The translations under genes were made by a program, and so were the position numbers. A stretch of 10,339 nucleotides of DNA from Actinomycetes bacterium (GTDB taxonomy: Bacteria; Actinomycetota; Acidimicrobiia; Acidimicrobiales; RAAP-2). Shown here piece by piece: positions 1 through 6,589 of this stretch. Position 1 is the stretch's first letter. Each line of letters starts with the position of its first letter. The stretch spans positions 1 through 10,339 of the forward strand of contig JAJZYE010000015.1 in the NCBI GenBank assembly GCA_021806055.1, written 5' to 3'. Under the pieces are notes generated by a model. That model was not told where the DNA came from. It did no database searches and worked only from the letters and a program-made list of their open reading frames with translations.

Positions 1-2
1 TC

Positions 3-818
3 GTGGCGCGCTCGCTCGCGCGCGACCAGTTCGTCTTCGTCGCGTGCTCGGGTGCGACGATCGACCAGATCATCGCCCAGCTCAGTACGGCGCGTGCCGC
101 GTTGCACCGCGCGGCTCTCGTCACCCTCACCGCGGGCGGCAACGACCTCTCCTTCACCAACCTGCTCGTCTCGTGTCTGGGGGGCGTGACGTCACTGGCG
201 TCGCCGGTGGTGCACTACGAGTCCTACGCCAGCGGCCCGGCGGCCTGCGCGGCGGCGATCGATCAGGCGGCGCGCGAGTTGGGCGCCCGGGTGTCGGGCC
301 GTGGCGCCGTCGTCGCGCGGCCCGCCGACCTCACCGCGCGTGGCGTCGTGAGCTCACCGATCGAGGCGGGACTGACGCGACTGCTGCACGCCATCACGTC
401 GCTGACTGCGCACTCGTCCACGTCGACGACACGGGTTCTGGTCGTCCAGTACCCGCTGCTGCTCGCCGAGGCGTCGGCACGAGTGTGCCGCGTGGGCGCC
501 ACGCCCCTGACGCTCTCCTCGGCGTCCGCGATCTACCCGGTCTTCCTGGGCGCGGCCGCGCGGCAGCTGCGAGCGATCAACCAGCTGCTGCGCCGCGAGA
601 CGGCGACCGTCGTGGCGCGGGTGCGCGACTCTCGCGTCGCCCTGGTGACGGCTCCAACCTTCGCGCCCCTGGACTGTCGGCTCGGCACGTCGTCGGACCT
701 GAATGGGCTCAGCGTCGCGTCACTGAGCTCGGGTGGCTCATTCCATCCGACGGCGGCGGGCCAGTCGGTGCTGGCCCGCGCGGTGCTGGCTCGCGCGGTG
801 CGAGTCCCGCGTCGCTGA
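3..818 (+). CDS. SGNH/GDSL-type hydrolase, 5' truncated by window edge
   Basis: This is the C-terminal part of an SGNH-family serine hydrolase (esterase or lipase type, usually exported in actinobacteria). The window holds 271 codons ending at TGA 816-818. The frame is open to the left edge, so the GTG at position 3 is probably internal. The block with the catalytic Ser (GDS) and any signal peptide must lie upstream. Visible family features are FVACSGAT (about residues 12-18 of the visible part), the GGND oxyanion block at 45-48 and a C-terminal FHPTAAGQ with the presumed catalytic His at about 248. The position three residues before that His, normally Asp or Glu in the DxxH block, reads Gly. 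The enzyme may therefore use a Ser-His dyad, as some actinobacterial members do, or may be altered. The substrate cannot be told. The family call is fairly sure; export is inference. Confidence 0.75.
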   Translation: MARSLARDQFVFVACSGATIDQIIAQLSTARAALHRAALVTLTAGGNDLSFTNLLVSCLGGVTSLASPVVHYESYASGPAACAAAIDQAARELGARVSGRGAVVARPADLTARGVVSSPIEAGLTRLLHAITSLTAHSSTSTTRVLVVQYPLLLAEASARVCRVGATPLTLSSASAIYPVFLGAAARQLRAINQLLRRETATVVARVRDSRVALVTAPTFAPLDCRLGTSSDLNGLSVASLSSGGSFHPTAAGQSVLARAVLARAVRVPRR

Positions 819-832
819 TGACGCTCGGAGGA

Positions 833-867
833 CGTCACGGCGTCGCGATAGGGTCGCGAGCGTGACG
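833..867 (+). terminator. two-tier hairpin between hydrolase and helicase
   Basis: CGTCACG (833-839) pairs perfectly with CGTGACG (861-867). Inside it, TCGCGA (843-848) and TCGCGA (854-859) pair around a TAGGG loop. The hairpin fills most of the 75-base gap after the hydrolase stop. There is no T-run, so it would be an actinobacterial-style terminator without a U-tract, or a structure in the helicase 5' UTR. The TAGGGT at 849-854 could equally be read as a weak -10 element. Confidence 0.4.
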
Positions 868-893
868 ACGCGGGTGAGTGGAGGGCGCGGCGG

Positions 894-3800
894 ATGAACC
901 CGGTCCTACGCGAGGCGGACCTGGCCCGCGCGGTCGGGGCGGGGGCGCTCTCGCGCGGACGCAGCTACGCGCGCGGCGGTCACGTTCGATGCCTGGACTG
1001 GCTCGAGGAGCCGACTCGGCTGGTGGGCGAGGTCCAGGGGACGGCGCGGGCGCCCTACGAGGTGACGGTGCTCTTCACGGCCACGTCGCGCGGGGCGGCG
1101 GTCAGCGCTCGCTGCACGTGCCCGGTGGGCGTCAACTGCAAGCACGCCGTCGCCGTGCTCTACGCGGCCGACGTCGTGGTCAGCGGGTCCGCCCGTCTCG
1201 TCGCAGGACGAACGGCTCCGCCCGCGACGCGGTCACGCCCGGCCCGCGAGCCGTCCTGGGAGGTCACGCTGCGTCGCGCCCTCGACGGCGCTGCGTCGCG
1301 CGTGGTGCCGTCGGTCGGTCTCCTGTTCGAGGTGCCCGACGCCGCGTCCCAGCGCGCGCGCGGCGTCGAGGGGTCGGGGCCGGCCGTGCGGTTGCGCCCG
1401 GTGATCCTTGGCCGATCGGGGTCGTGGATCACCACGGGCATCTCGTGGTCGTCGCTCGACTACTACCGCGTCGCGCGCGACGAGACGGCGGCGGCGACCG
1501 AGGTGGGTCTCACGCTGCTGCGCGAGTTGTGGGCGCTCAGCCGTCTCTCCACCGGGCGCGCCGGCTACGGGTATCACGACGAGGTCTGGCTGCACGAGAT
1601 CAACAGCCGACGCCTGTGGAACCTGTTCGAGGACGCTCGCGTGGCGGGAGTGGTGCTGCTCAGCTCGACGCGACCCCCGTTGGCCGTGGACGTGGCGGGA
1701 GATCCCGCGACGGTCGTGGTGGACGTGAGCCGACGCGACGGTGACCTGACCCTCACGCCGGGCATTGCGGTAGACGACGCGTCGTCAGGCGCGGCGGTTC
1801 GCCTCCTCGGACGCCCGGCTCACGGCGTCGTGTGGAGTGGGGTTGGCGTGCGTGGCGAGGCGACGCTGCACCTGCGCGCCTTCGCGGCGCCGCTGAACGA
1901 GACGACGCGCGCCATCCTCGCCGCGGGGCCGCTACGGGTGCCGGCGCAGGATGAGGCGCGCTTCTTCGATGAGCTCTATCCCGCCTTCCCGCGTGAGATC
2001 GAGGTGGTGTCGCGCGACGGGTCGGTGGTGGTGCCCGAGCCGGCGCCGGTCACACTGGTGGGGTCGTTCTCCTACCACGAGGGGCAGTTGGCGGTCACCT
2101 GGTCGAGGGGTCGCGCGGGTAGTGCCTGGCGCGCAGCACTCCATGACGGACCCGCGGACGCGCAGCTCGACGCGCTGGCCGAGCGCGTGGTACGTGCGGC
2201 GTCGTCGTGGACCGGCCTGGTCGAGGACGGGCCCGGCGGGCCGCGCCTGGCCGAGCGGGCGTCGCTGGCTGGCGTGGAGGCGGTGCGCGCGGTGACCGAG
2301 GTCGTGACGGCGTTGGGCGAGATCCCCGGCGTCGTGGTGGAGTGGGAGCGCGACGCGCCGACGTTTCGCGAGGCGCGCGACGCGCCAGTGGTGCGTCTGG
2401 GCGGGTCGCGCAGCGACGACGGGGACTGGTTCGACCTCGCGGTGCAGGTTACCGTCGAGGGGGAGACGGTGCCCTTCCAGGAGCTGTTCGTGGCGCTGGC
2501 GGAGGGCCGATCGCACCTCGTGCTGCCCTCGGGCACCTACTTCTCGCTGGATCGTGACGACCTGCGCCAGCTGGGTCGGTGCATCGTCGAGGCGCGGTCC
2601 CTCCACGACGCGCCGACGGGTGACGCGCGCTTGAGTCGGTGGGAGGCCGGCCTGTGGGAGGACTTGTGTGCGGTCACGGTGGTGCAGGAGCAGGCGGCGA
2701 CGTGGCACGCCGCGGTGCGCGCGCTGGCGTCGGCGCCCGATCGCGCCGCCCTCGAGGCGCCCGAGGGGCTGCGCGCCACGCTGCGCCCCTACCAGACGAC
2801 CGGCTTCAACTGGCTGGCCTTCCTCTTCGAGAACGGGCTCGGCGGAGTGCTGGCCGACGATATGGGACTGGGCAAGACCGTCCAGGCGCTGGCCCTGATT
2901 TGTCACGCGGTCGAGCGTCTGGGCAACACCGAGCCGTTCCTCGTGATCGCGCCGACCAGCGTCGTGGGGAACTGGGCGTCGGAGTGCCATCGCTTCGCCC
3001 CGGACCTGACGGTGGTGACGGTGAGCGCCACCCAGAGCCGCCGGGGAACGTCGCTGGCCGAGCTGTCTGCGGGGGCCGACGTCGTGGTCACCTCGTACGC
3101 CCTCTTTCGCCTCGAGCACGACCAGTACGCGGAGGTGACGTGGGCGGGGCTCTTCCTCGACGAGGCGCAGTTCGCCAAGAATCGCGCGTCCAAGACCTAC
3201 CAGGTCGTCAAGGCGCTGGCCACGCCCTTCAAGGTCGCTATGACCGGCACGCCCCTGGAGAACACGTTGATGGAGCTGTGGTCGCTGCTGTCGATCACGG
3301 CGCCGGGACTCTTCGCGCGCGCGGATCGCTTCGAGGCGTACTACCGCGCGCCGATCGAGCGAGAGGGGGACGCCGAGCGGCTCGCACAGCTGCGCCGGCG
3401 CCTGCGTCCGGTGATGCTGCGGCGCACCAAGGAGCAGGTGGCCGCGGACCTGCCCGCGAAGCTCGAGCAGGTGCTCGAGCTGGAGCTGCACCCGCGCCAC
3501 CGCGCACTCTACGAGACCTACCTCGCGCGTGAGCGTCAGAAGGTGCTGGGCCTGCTCGAGGACACCGCGAAGCACCGCTTCGAGATCCTTCGCTCGATCA
3601 CGCTCCTGCGCCAGGCCAGCCTGGACGTCGCGCTGGTGGACCCCACGCGCGCGCGTGTGCCCTCGATCAAGCTGGACGCGCTGATGGAGATGATCGAGGA
3701 GGTCGTCGCCGACGGGCACCGGGTCCTCGTCTTCAGCCAGTTCACCCGCTTCCTCGTGAGCGCCCGCGAGCGGGTGGCGGCGGCGGGCATCGCCTACGCG

Positions 3801-4166
3801 TACCTCGACGGGCGCACCCGGCGTCGTGACCGGGCCATCGCCGCCTTTCGCGAGGGCGGCGCCCCGGTCTTCCTGATCAGTCTGAAGGCCGGCGGGTTCG
3901 GGCTGAACCTGACCGAGGCCGACTACTGCGTGGTGCTGGACCCGTGGTGGAACCCCGCCACCGAGGCCCAGGCGGTGGACCGCGCGCACCGCATCGGCCA
4001 GACCCGCCCGGTCATGGTGTACCGCTTGGTCGCTCGCGACACGATCGAGGAGCGGGTCATGGCTCTCAAGGCCCGCAAGGCCGACCTCTTCGAGAACGTG
4101 ATGGGCGGCGGCGAGTTCGACGCGCGCGCCCTGAGCGCCCAGGACATTCGCGAACTGCTCGCCTGA
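894..4166 (+). CDS. SWIM zinc-finger SNF2-family DEAD/DEAH helicase
   Basis: This is an SNF2-superfamily (Swi2/Snf2, SF2) ATP-dependent DNA translocase of 1,090 residues, presumably acting on DNA or nucleoprotein in the cytoplasm. The N-terminus has a SWIM zinc finger, CxCPxGxxCKH (C74, C76, C82, H84). A long region (~120-600) resembles the unnamed accessory region of bacterial SNF2 proteins. The ATPase core follows: motif I DDMGLGKT (655-662, K661), motif II DEAQ (756-759), motif III MTGTPLENT, motif V SLKAGGFGLNLTEAD and motif VI QAVDRAHRIGQ (1026-1036). All core motifs are present, so it looks active. The ATG start is supported by GGAGGG at 880-885, eight bases upstream. The gene converges on a permease relic with 13 bases between stops. 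The last ~60 codons are repeated almost identically at 6340-6524. The role (repair, transcription recycling or chromosome maintenance) cannot be decided from sequence alone. Confidence 0.93.
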   Translation: MNPVLREADLARAVGAGALSRGRSYARGGHVRCLDWLEEPTRLVGEVQGTARAPYEVTVLFTATSRGAAVSARCTCPVGVNCKHAVAVLYAADVVVSGSARLVAGRTAPPATRSRPAREPSWEVTLRRALDGAASRVVPSVGLLFEVPDAASQRARGVEGSGPAVRLRPVILGRSGSWITTGISWSSLDYYRVARDETAAATEVGLTLLRELWALSRLSTGRAGYGYHDEVWLHEINSRRLWNLFEDARVAGVVLLSSTRPPLAVDVAGDPATVVVDVSRRDGDLTLTPGIAVDDASSGAAVRLLGRPAHGVVWSGVGVRGEATLHLRAFAAPLNETTRAILAAGPLRVPAQDEARFFDELYPAFPREIEVVSRDGSVVVPEPAPVTLVGSFSYHEGQLAVTWSRGRAGSAWRAALHDGPADAQLDALAERVVRAASSWTGLVEDGPGGPRLAERASLAGVEAVRAVTEVVTALGEIPGVVVEWERDAPTFREARDAPVVRLGGSRSDDGDWFDLAVQVTVEGETVPFQELFVALAEGRSHLVLPSGTYFSLDRDDLRQLGRCIVEARSLHDAPTGDARLSRWEAGLWEDLCAVTVVQEQAATWHAAVRALASAPDRAALEAPEGLRATLRPYQTTGFNWLAFLFENGLGGVLADDMGLGKTVQALALICHAVERLGNTEPFLVIAPTSVVGNWASECHRFAPDLTVVTVSATQSRRGTSLAELSAGADVVVTSYALFRLEHDQYAEVTWAGLFLDEAQFAKNRASKTYQVVKALATPFKVAMTGTPLENTLMELWSLLSITAPGLFARADRFEAYYRAPIEREGDAERLAQLRRRLRPVMLRRTKEQVAADLPAKLEQVLELELHPRHRALYETYLARERQKVLGLLEDTAKHRFEILRSITLLRQASLDVALVDPTRARVPSIKLDALMEMIEEVVADGHRVLVFSQFTRFLVSARERVAAAGIAYAYLDGRTRRRDRAIAAFREGGAPVFLISLKAGGFGLNLTEADYCVVLDPWWNPATEAQAVDRAHRIGQTRPVMVYRLVARDTIEERVMALKARKADLFENVMGGGEFDARALSAQDIRELLA

Positions 4167-4231
4167 CGCGTCGCGGCTCTCAGCCCAACGCCAGCACGCT
4201 GCGTACGGTCACGTAGCAGGCCACCAGGATC
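3982..4231. repeat. left copy of 250-base direct repeat (helicase/permease junction)
   Basis: This block matches 6340-6589 at a constant offset of 2,358 bases with no indel. I see one mismatch: an A in the AAG codon of GCCCGCAAG at 4072-4080, which is G in the right copy and changes Lys to Arg. The block contains the helicase 3' end, its stop, the 13-base gap between stops and the first 52 bases (3' end) of the permease relic. It ends at CACCAGGATC (4222-4231), after which the two copies part. Confidence 0.92.
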
Positions 4232-4325
4232 GAGGCGCCGACGCCGTGGACACCGTGGCGCTCGGCGATGGCGAAGGCGCTGCTGATCGCGATGATGAAG
4301 AGGGGGGTGCCCACGGCCTCGGCCA
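4180..4325 (-). pseudogene. 3' fragment of TauE/SafE permease with in-frame internal deletion
   Basis: Read on the minus strand, this gives AEAVGTPLFIIAISSAF, then a jump, then ACYVTVRSVLALG and a stop. It is the C-terminal part of the intact permease at 6538-7410. Codons 242-277 are missing, an in-frame loss of 108 bases. In the intact gene this segment lies between two copies of CACCAGGATC (6580-6589 and 6688-6697); the relic keeps one copy (4222-4231), so slippage or recombination between short repeats explains the deletion. To the left of that point the fragment has about eight mismatches in 93 bases against the intact gene, several of them amino-acid changing (S to P, L to F, V to A, D to G). 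There is no start or 5' part, so it cannot make a transporter. Confidence 0.85.
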
Positions 4326-4337
4326 CGGACGGAAGGG

Positions 4338-4660
4338 TCACGGAGGCTCATCGCGAACCCGACAGCTCGCACCCCAGGGGTTGATCGTCTCCCCGTCGAA
4401 GACCACGCTCCGCTCCACCGGGGCGGCAGGCCCATACTGCACGTAGCAGGGTCGACGTGCCCGATTCATTGGCGTCGAACAGCCTCACGGTGACGCCCTC
4501 GGGGATCGTGACGTCCACGCCCCAGCGACCGCGCTACCGCTGGGCTTGCGGACCCTCGAGATCACGCTGATCCGCGAGCCTGCAGCCACGTGGACATCCG
4601 TGTGGGACAGAGCCCGGTGGACTGTCGCGTGCTCACTATCTGGTCATCTTTGCGCGACGG
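4338..4660 (-). pseudogene. frameshifted coding relic, unknown (possibly secreted) protein
   Basis: This stretch has no intact gene. Minus-strand pieces read as plausible protein when two frame changes are allowed. The first, from about 4660, includes AAGSRISVISRVRKPSG. After a change at a GGGG run near 4521-4524 it continues from 4518 as VDVTIPEGVTVRLFDANESG. After a second change at 4446 it continues as YVQYGPAAPVERSVVF and further to TGA at 4338-4340. The alternating hydrophobic, Thr/Val/Gly-rich pattern suggests a beta-rich extracellular domain, but I do not recognise a family. I considered a worn ABC Walker A in DANESGTSTLL and found it unconvincing, because the frame change falls just there. 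The frameshifts could also be sequence errors. Apart from this relic I see nothing clear between 4326 and 4714. Confidence 0.33.
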
Positions 4661-4714
4661 TGTGCCCACAGACTTCGCAAGGAAGGCCGGCTGCGGTGAT
4701 GAGTGCCTCTGATT

Positions 4715-4756
4715 ATTGATACTAACTTTAGTGTTAGTATCAATGATGTTAGTATC
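4715..4756 (+). promoter_or_regulatory. promoter/operator with three GTTAGTATC copies upstream of ATPase
   Basis: This is an AT-rich island in GC-rich DNA. ATTGATACTAAC (4715-4726) and GTTAGTATCAAT (4733-4744) form a perfect 12-base inverted repeat around a 6-base spacer. A third GTTAGTATC follows at 4748-4756, 15 bases after the previous direct copy. TAGTAT at 4750-4755 is a reasonable -10; with a 17-base spacer the -35 would be TTTAGT (4727-4732), a weak match inside the dyad. Transcription would begin near 4762, about 30 bases before the preferred ATG at 4793. The overlap of dyad and promoter suggests a repressor or autoregulation site. The protein that binds it is unknown; the winged-helix-like segment of the ATPase itself is one candidate. 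Confidence 0.55.
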
Positions 4757-4792
4757 TAGCCGAGTAGTATGAGTCACAAGAGGGGAGTCGTG

Positions 4793-6211
4793 ATGGGTCG
4801 CTTTGTTGGACGACACAAGGAGCTCGAGACCCTGGTCAGCGTGCTCGCGCGGGTGGGCAGTCGTATGAGCGTTGGTCCGCCGGGCTTGTGCGTGTTGGTA
4901 CGCGGACGGCGTCGAGTCGGCAAGAGTCGTCTGCTGGAGGTGTTTATTGAGAGGGCCCAGGTTCCCCATCTCTTCTTCACGGCATCGCAGCAGGGTGGCC
5001 GGGAGCTGAGGTTGTTCGCCGAAGAAGCAGTCACGTCGTCACTGTCCAACGCGCAGGCTTTCGCGGGTGTCACACCAGACACCTGGGATGGCGCGCTGAC
5101 CTTGCTCAACTCCGCCCTTCCTTCTGACCAGGTCTCGGTCGTCGTGATTGACGAGTTTCCGTACTTGACCGCCGGTGATCTGTCCATCGAGGGAACCTTC
5201 CAGAAGCACTGGGACCGCTACCTATCGAAGAAGCCTGTTCTGCTCCTGCTCGTGGGATCGAATGTGGCCGCAATGGAGGCACTGAACACGCCAGGCCGTC
5301 CGCTCTTCGAGCGTGGGATCGAGATGGTGGTGCCGCCACTCAGTCCGCGAGAGGTTGCCGACATTGTGCGATCGCCAACGGCGGCGGGCGCGTTTGATGC
5401 CTACCTCATCACCGGTGGAATGCCGATGCTGTGTGATGAGTGGCCGGCGGGGGCGACGGTTGACGAGTATCTCGAGGCGGTGCTCGACGACTCCTCATCG
5501 ATGTTCGTGACGGGAGCTCTTCGTAGTCTCGACGCTGAGCTCCCTTCCGAGGCACTGGCTCGCGACATCCTTACCCAGGCTGGATCGGGCGAGATGACGT
5601 TCCCGAATATCGCGCGAGCGGCTGGCGGGCTGCAGGCTATGAGCATCAAACGAGGTCTGGAGATCCTCACCGCGCGACGCATCGTAGTGAGGCAGGTTCC
5701 TCTGTCCACTAAGCCGAGCAGGGAGGCTCGCTATTGGGTGGCCGACCCGTACATGCAGTTCTGGCTCCGATTTGTGGGCCCGTACCTTCCCGAGATTGAC
5801 CGGGGGCGTGGTGATCGGACCCTCGAGCGCGCACGACGCTCGTTCTCGCCCTGGAGGGGTCGCGCCATTGAACCGATTGTCCGCGAGGCCCTGCAGCGGC
5901 TCCTGCCAATCAACGGGATCGATGCCGGTGTGGTTGGAGGCTATTGGACGCGAACGAACGTGCCCGAGATTGACCTTATCGGTGCCGATCGAGAGCCAGT
6001 TGCCCAATCGATAACCTTCGCCGGTTCGATCAAGTGGCTCGACTCCGCTCCCCTTACTCAGGCGGACTTCAACGAGCTCGTGACTGATGCGCAACGTGTT
6101 CCGGGGATTGACGTCTCTACGCCACTCATTGCGGTGAGCGGGACAGTTGTGACGGCGAAGGGCGCAGCGCTCACGCTGGGCCCGGACGAACTCCTCGCCG
6201 CGTGGACGTAA
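4793..6211 (+). CDS. archaeal-type ATPase (ATPase_2) with C-terminal DUF234
   Basis: This P-loop ATPase of 472 residues belongs to the archaeal-type ATPase_2 group of STAND/AAA-like proteins with a DUF234 C-terminus. Such proteins are common but poorly characterised, and are often found on mobile or accessory DNA. It opens with the family signature FVGRHKELETL (residues 4-14). Walker A is GRRRVGKS (38-45), Walker B VVVIDEFPYL (116-125) and a sensor-like stretch LLLVGSN (151-157). A winged-helix-like segment lies at ~255-305, followed by DUF234 from YWVADPYMQFWLRFVGP (314-330). DUF234 is related to the PD-(D/E)xK nuclease fold. Here E392-I-D394 is present, but the later motif reads GSIKW (411-415), with Ser where an acidic residue is expected; this may be a subfamily trait. 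The ATG at 4793 is preferred over 4769 because AGGGGAG (4781-4787) lies five bases upstream and the family signature starts directly after it. Third positions are less GC-rich than in its neighbours, which suggests transfer. Confidence 0.87.
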   Translation: MGRFVGRHKELETLVSVLARVGSRMSVGPPGLCVLVRGRRRVGKSRLLEVFIERAQVPHLFFTASQQGGRELRLFAEEAVTSSLSNAQAFAGVTPDTWDGALTLLNSALPSDQVSVVVIDEFPYLTAGDLSIEGTFQKHWDRYLSKKPVLLLLVGSNVAAMEALNTPGRPLFERGIEMVVPPLSPREVADIVRSPTAAGAFDAYLITGGMPMLCDEWPAGATVDEYLEAVLDDSSSMFVTGALRSLDAELPSEALARDILTQAGSGEMTFPNIARAAGGLQAMSIKRGLEILTARRIVVRQVPLSTKPSREARYWVADPYMQFWLRFVGPYLPEIDRGRGDRTLERARRSFSPWRGRAIEPIVREALQRLLPINGIDAGVVGGYWTRTNVPEIDLIGADREPVAQSITFAGSIKWLDSAPLTQADFNELVTDAQRVPGIDVSTPLIAVSGTVVTAKGAALTLGPDELLAAWT

Positions 6212-6217
6212 CACGAG

Positions 6218-6243
6218 CGCCACGAGCGTGGCGTTCACGCTCG
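6218..6243 (+). terminator. hairpin just after ATPase stop
   Basis: Two mutually exclusive stems start seven bases after the stop codon. CGAGCGTG (6223-6230) pairs with CACGCTCG (6236-6243) around GCGTT, and CGCCAC (6218-6223) pairs with GTGGCG (6228-6233). No T-run follows. The position and the perfect 8-base stem fit a terminator for the ATPase gene. Confidence 0.45.
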
Positions 6244-6281
6244 GCCCTCACCTGTTGGTCAAGGTGCGTCAGTGCTGGTGA

Positions 6282-6524
6282 CGTCGTCGTTGCGCGACCG
6301 AGAGTGTGGCGGTGGCGGGTATCGCGTATGTGTACCTCGGCGCGCACCGCATCGGCCAGACCCGCCCGGTCATGGTGTACCGCTTGGTCGCTCGCGACAC
6401 GATCGAGGAGCGGGTCATGGCTCTCAAGGCCCGCAGGGCCGACCTCTTCGAGAACGTGATGGGCGGCGGCGAGTTCGACGCGCGCGCCCTGAGCGCCCAG
6501 GACATTCGCGAACTGCTCGCCTGA
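6282..6524 (+). pseudogene. 3' fragment of SNF2 helicase with internal deletion
   Basis: The frame reads CATESVAVAGIAYVYLG and then AHRIGQTRPVMVYRLV on to the stop. It matches the intact helicase at SARERVAAAGIAYAYLDG and again from A1031 to the end. About 171-172 bases between these parts are missing (in the intact gene, roughly 3812-3983), taking motif V and the start of motif VI. GCGCACC occurs at both edges in the intact gene (3812-3818 and 3984-3990), a possible deletion site. The part before 6340 is clearly diverged from the intact gene (for example GGTATCGCGTATGTG against GGCATCGCCTACGCG), while 6340-6524 differs at one base. There is no ATPase core and no good ribosome site, so it is a relic. 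Confidence 0.85.
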
Positions 6525-6589
6525 CGCGTCGCGGCTCTCAGCCCAACGCCAGCACGCTGCGTACGGTCACGTAGCAGGCCACCAGGATC
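6340..6589. repeat. right copy of 250-base direct repeat (helicase/permease junction)
   Basis: This is the partner of 3982-4231. Here the permease part is the true 3' end of the intact permease, while the helicase part belongs to a relic. Near identity over 250 bases, with abrupt divergence on either side, suggests a recent duplication or conversion tract rather than an old paralogous copy. Confidence 0.92.

Larger units (their letters stand above)
4232..6339. mobile_element. DNA inserted between duplicated junctions, carrying an ATPase gene
   Basis: This is the DNA lying between the two 250-base direct repeats. It contains a diverged permease fragment (to 4325), a frameshifted coding relic, an AT-rich promoter, a DUF234 ATPase gene and a diverged helicase fragment (from about 6282). 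The layout fits one homologous crossover between the chromosome and a circular DNA that already held a decayed helicase/permease junction. No transposase, integrase, terminal inverted repeats or target-site duplication is visible, so this is not a recognisable IS or integrative element. Recombination between the repeats would release a 2,358-base circle and restore an intact convergent gene pair. The duplication is seen directly; the mechanism is inferred. Confidence 0.55.

Noticed and set aside
1932..3989. 685-codon open frame on the minus strand, antisense to the helicase
   Set aside because: It lies entirely within the helicase, which has all SNF2 motifs on the plus strand. The antisense frame is low-complexity Arg/Gly/Leu-rich with no domain, a usual effect of high GC3.
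4166..4325. Insertion sequence boundaries (terminal inverted repeats or target duplication) at the insert edges
   Set aside because: No matching inverted termini or short target duplication and no transposase gene were found. The long direct repeats explain the edges better.
4371..4381. ACCCCAGGGGT perfect palindrome as a terminator
   Set aside because: The loop would be a single base and no T-run follows; it is not a workable hairpin.
4210..4450. CACGTAGCAGG shared by 4210-4220 and 4440-4450 as a possible recombination site
   Set aside because: A single 11-base match is expected by chance in a 10-kb GC-rich window, and the flanks do not match.
4440..4475. Possible ABC-transporter Walker A (DANESGTSTLL) on the minus strand
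   Set aside because: The glycine/lysine pattern is wrong (Thr replaces Lys) and a frame change falls directly after it. No Q-loop or signature motif follows.
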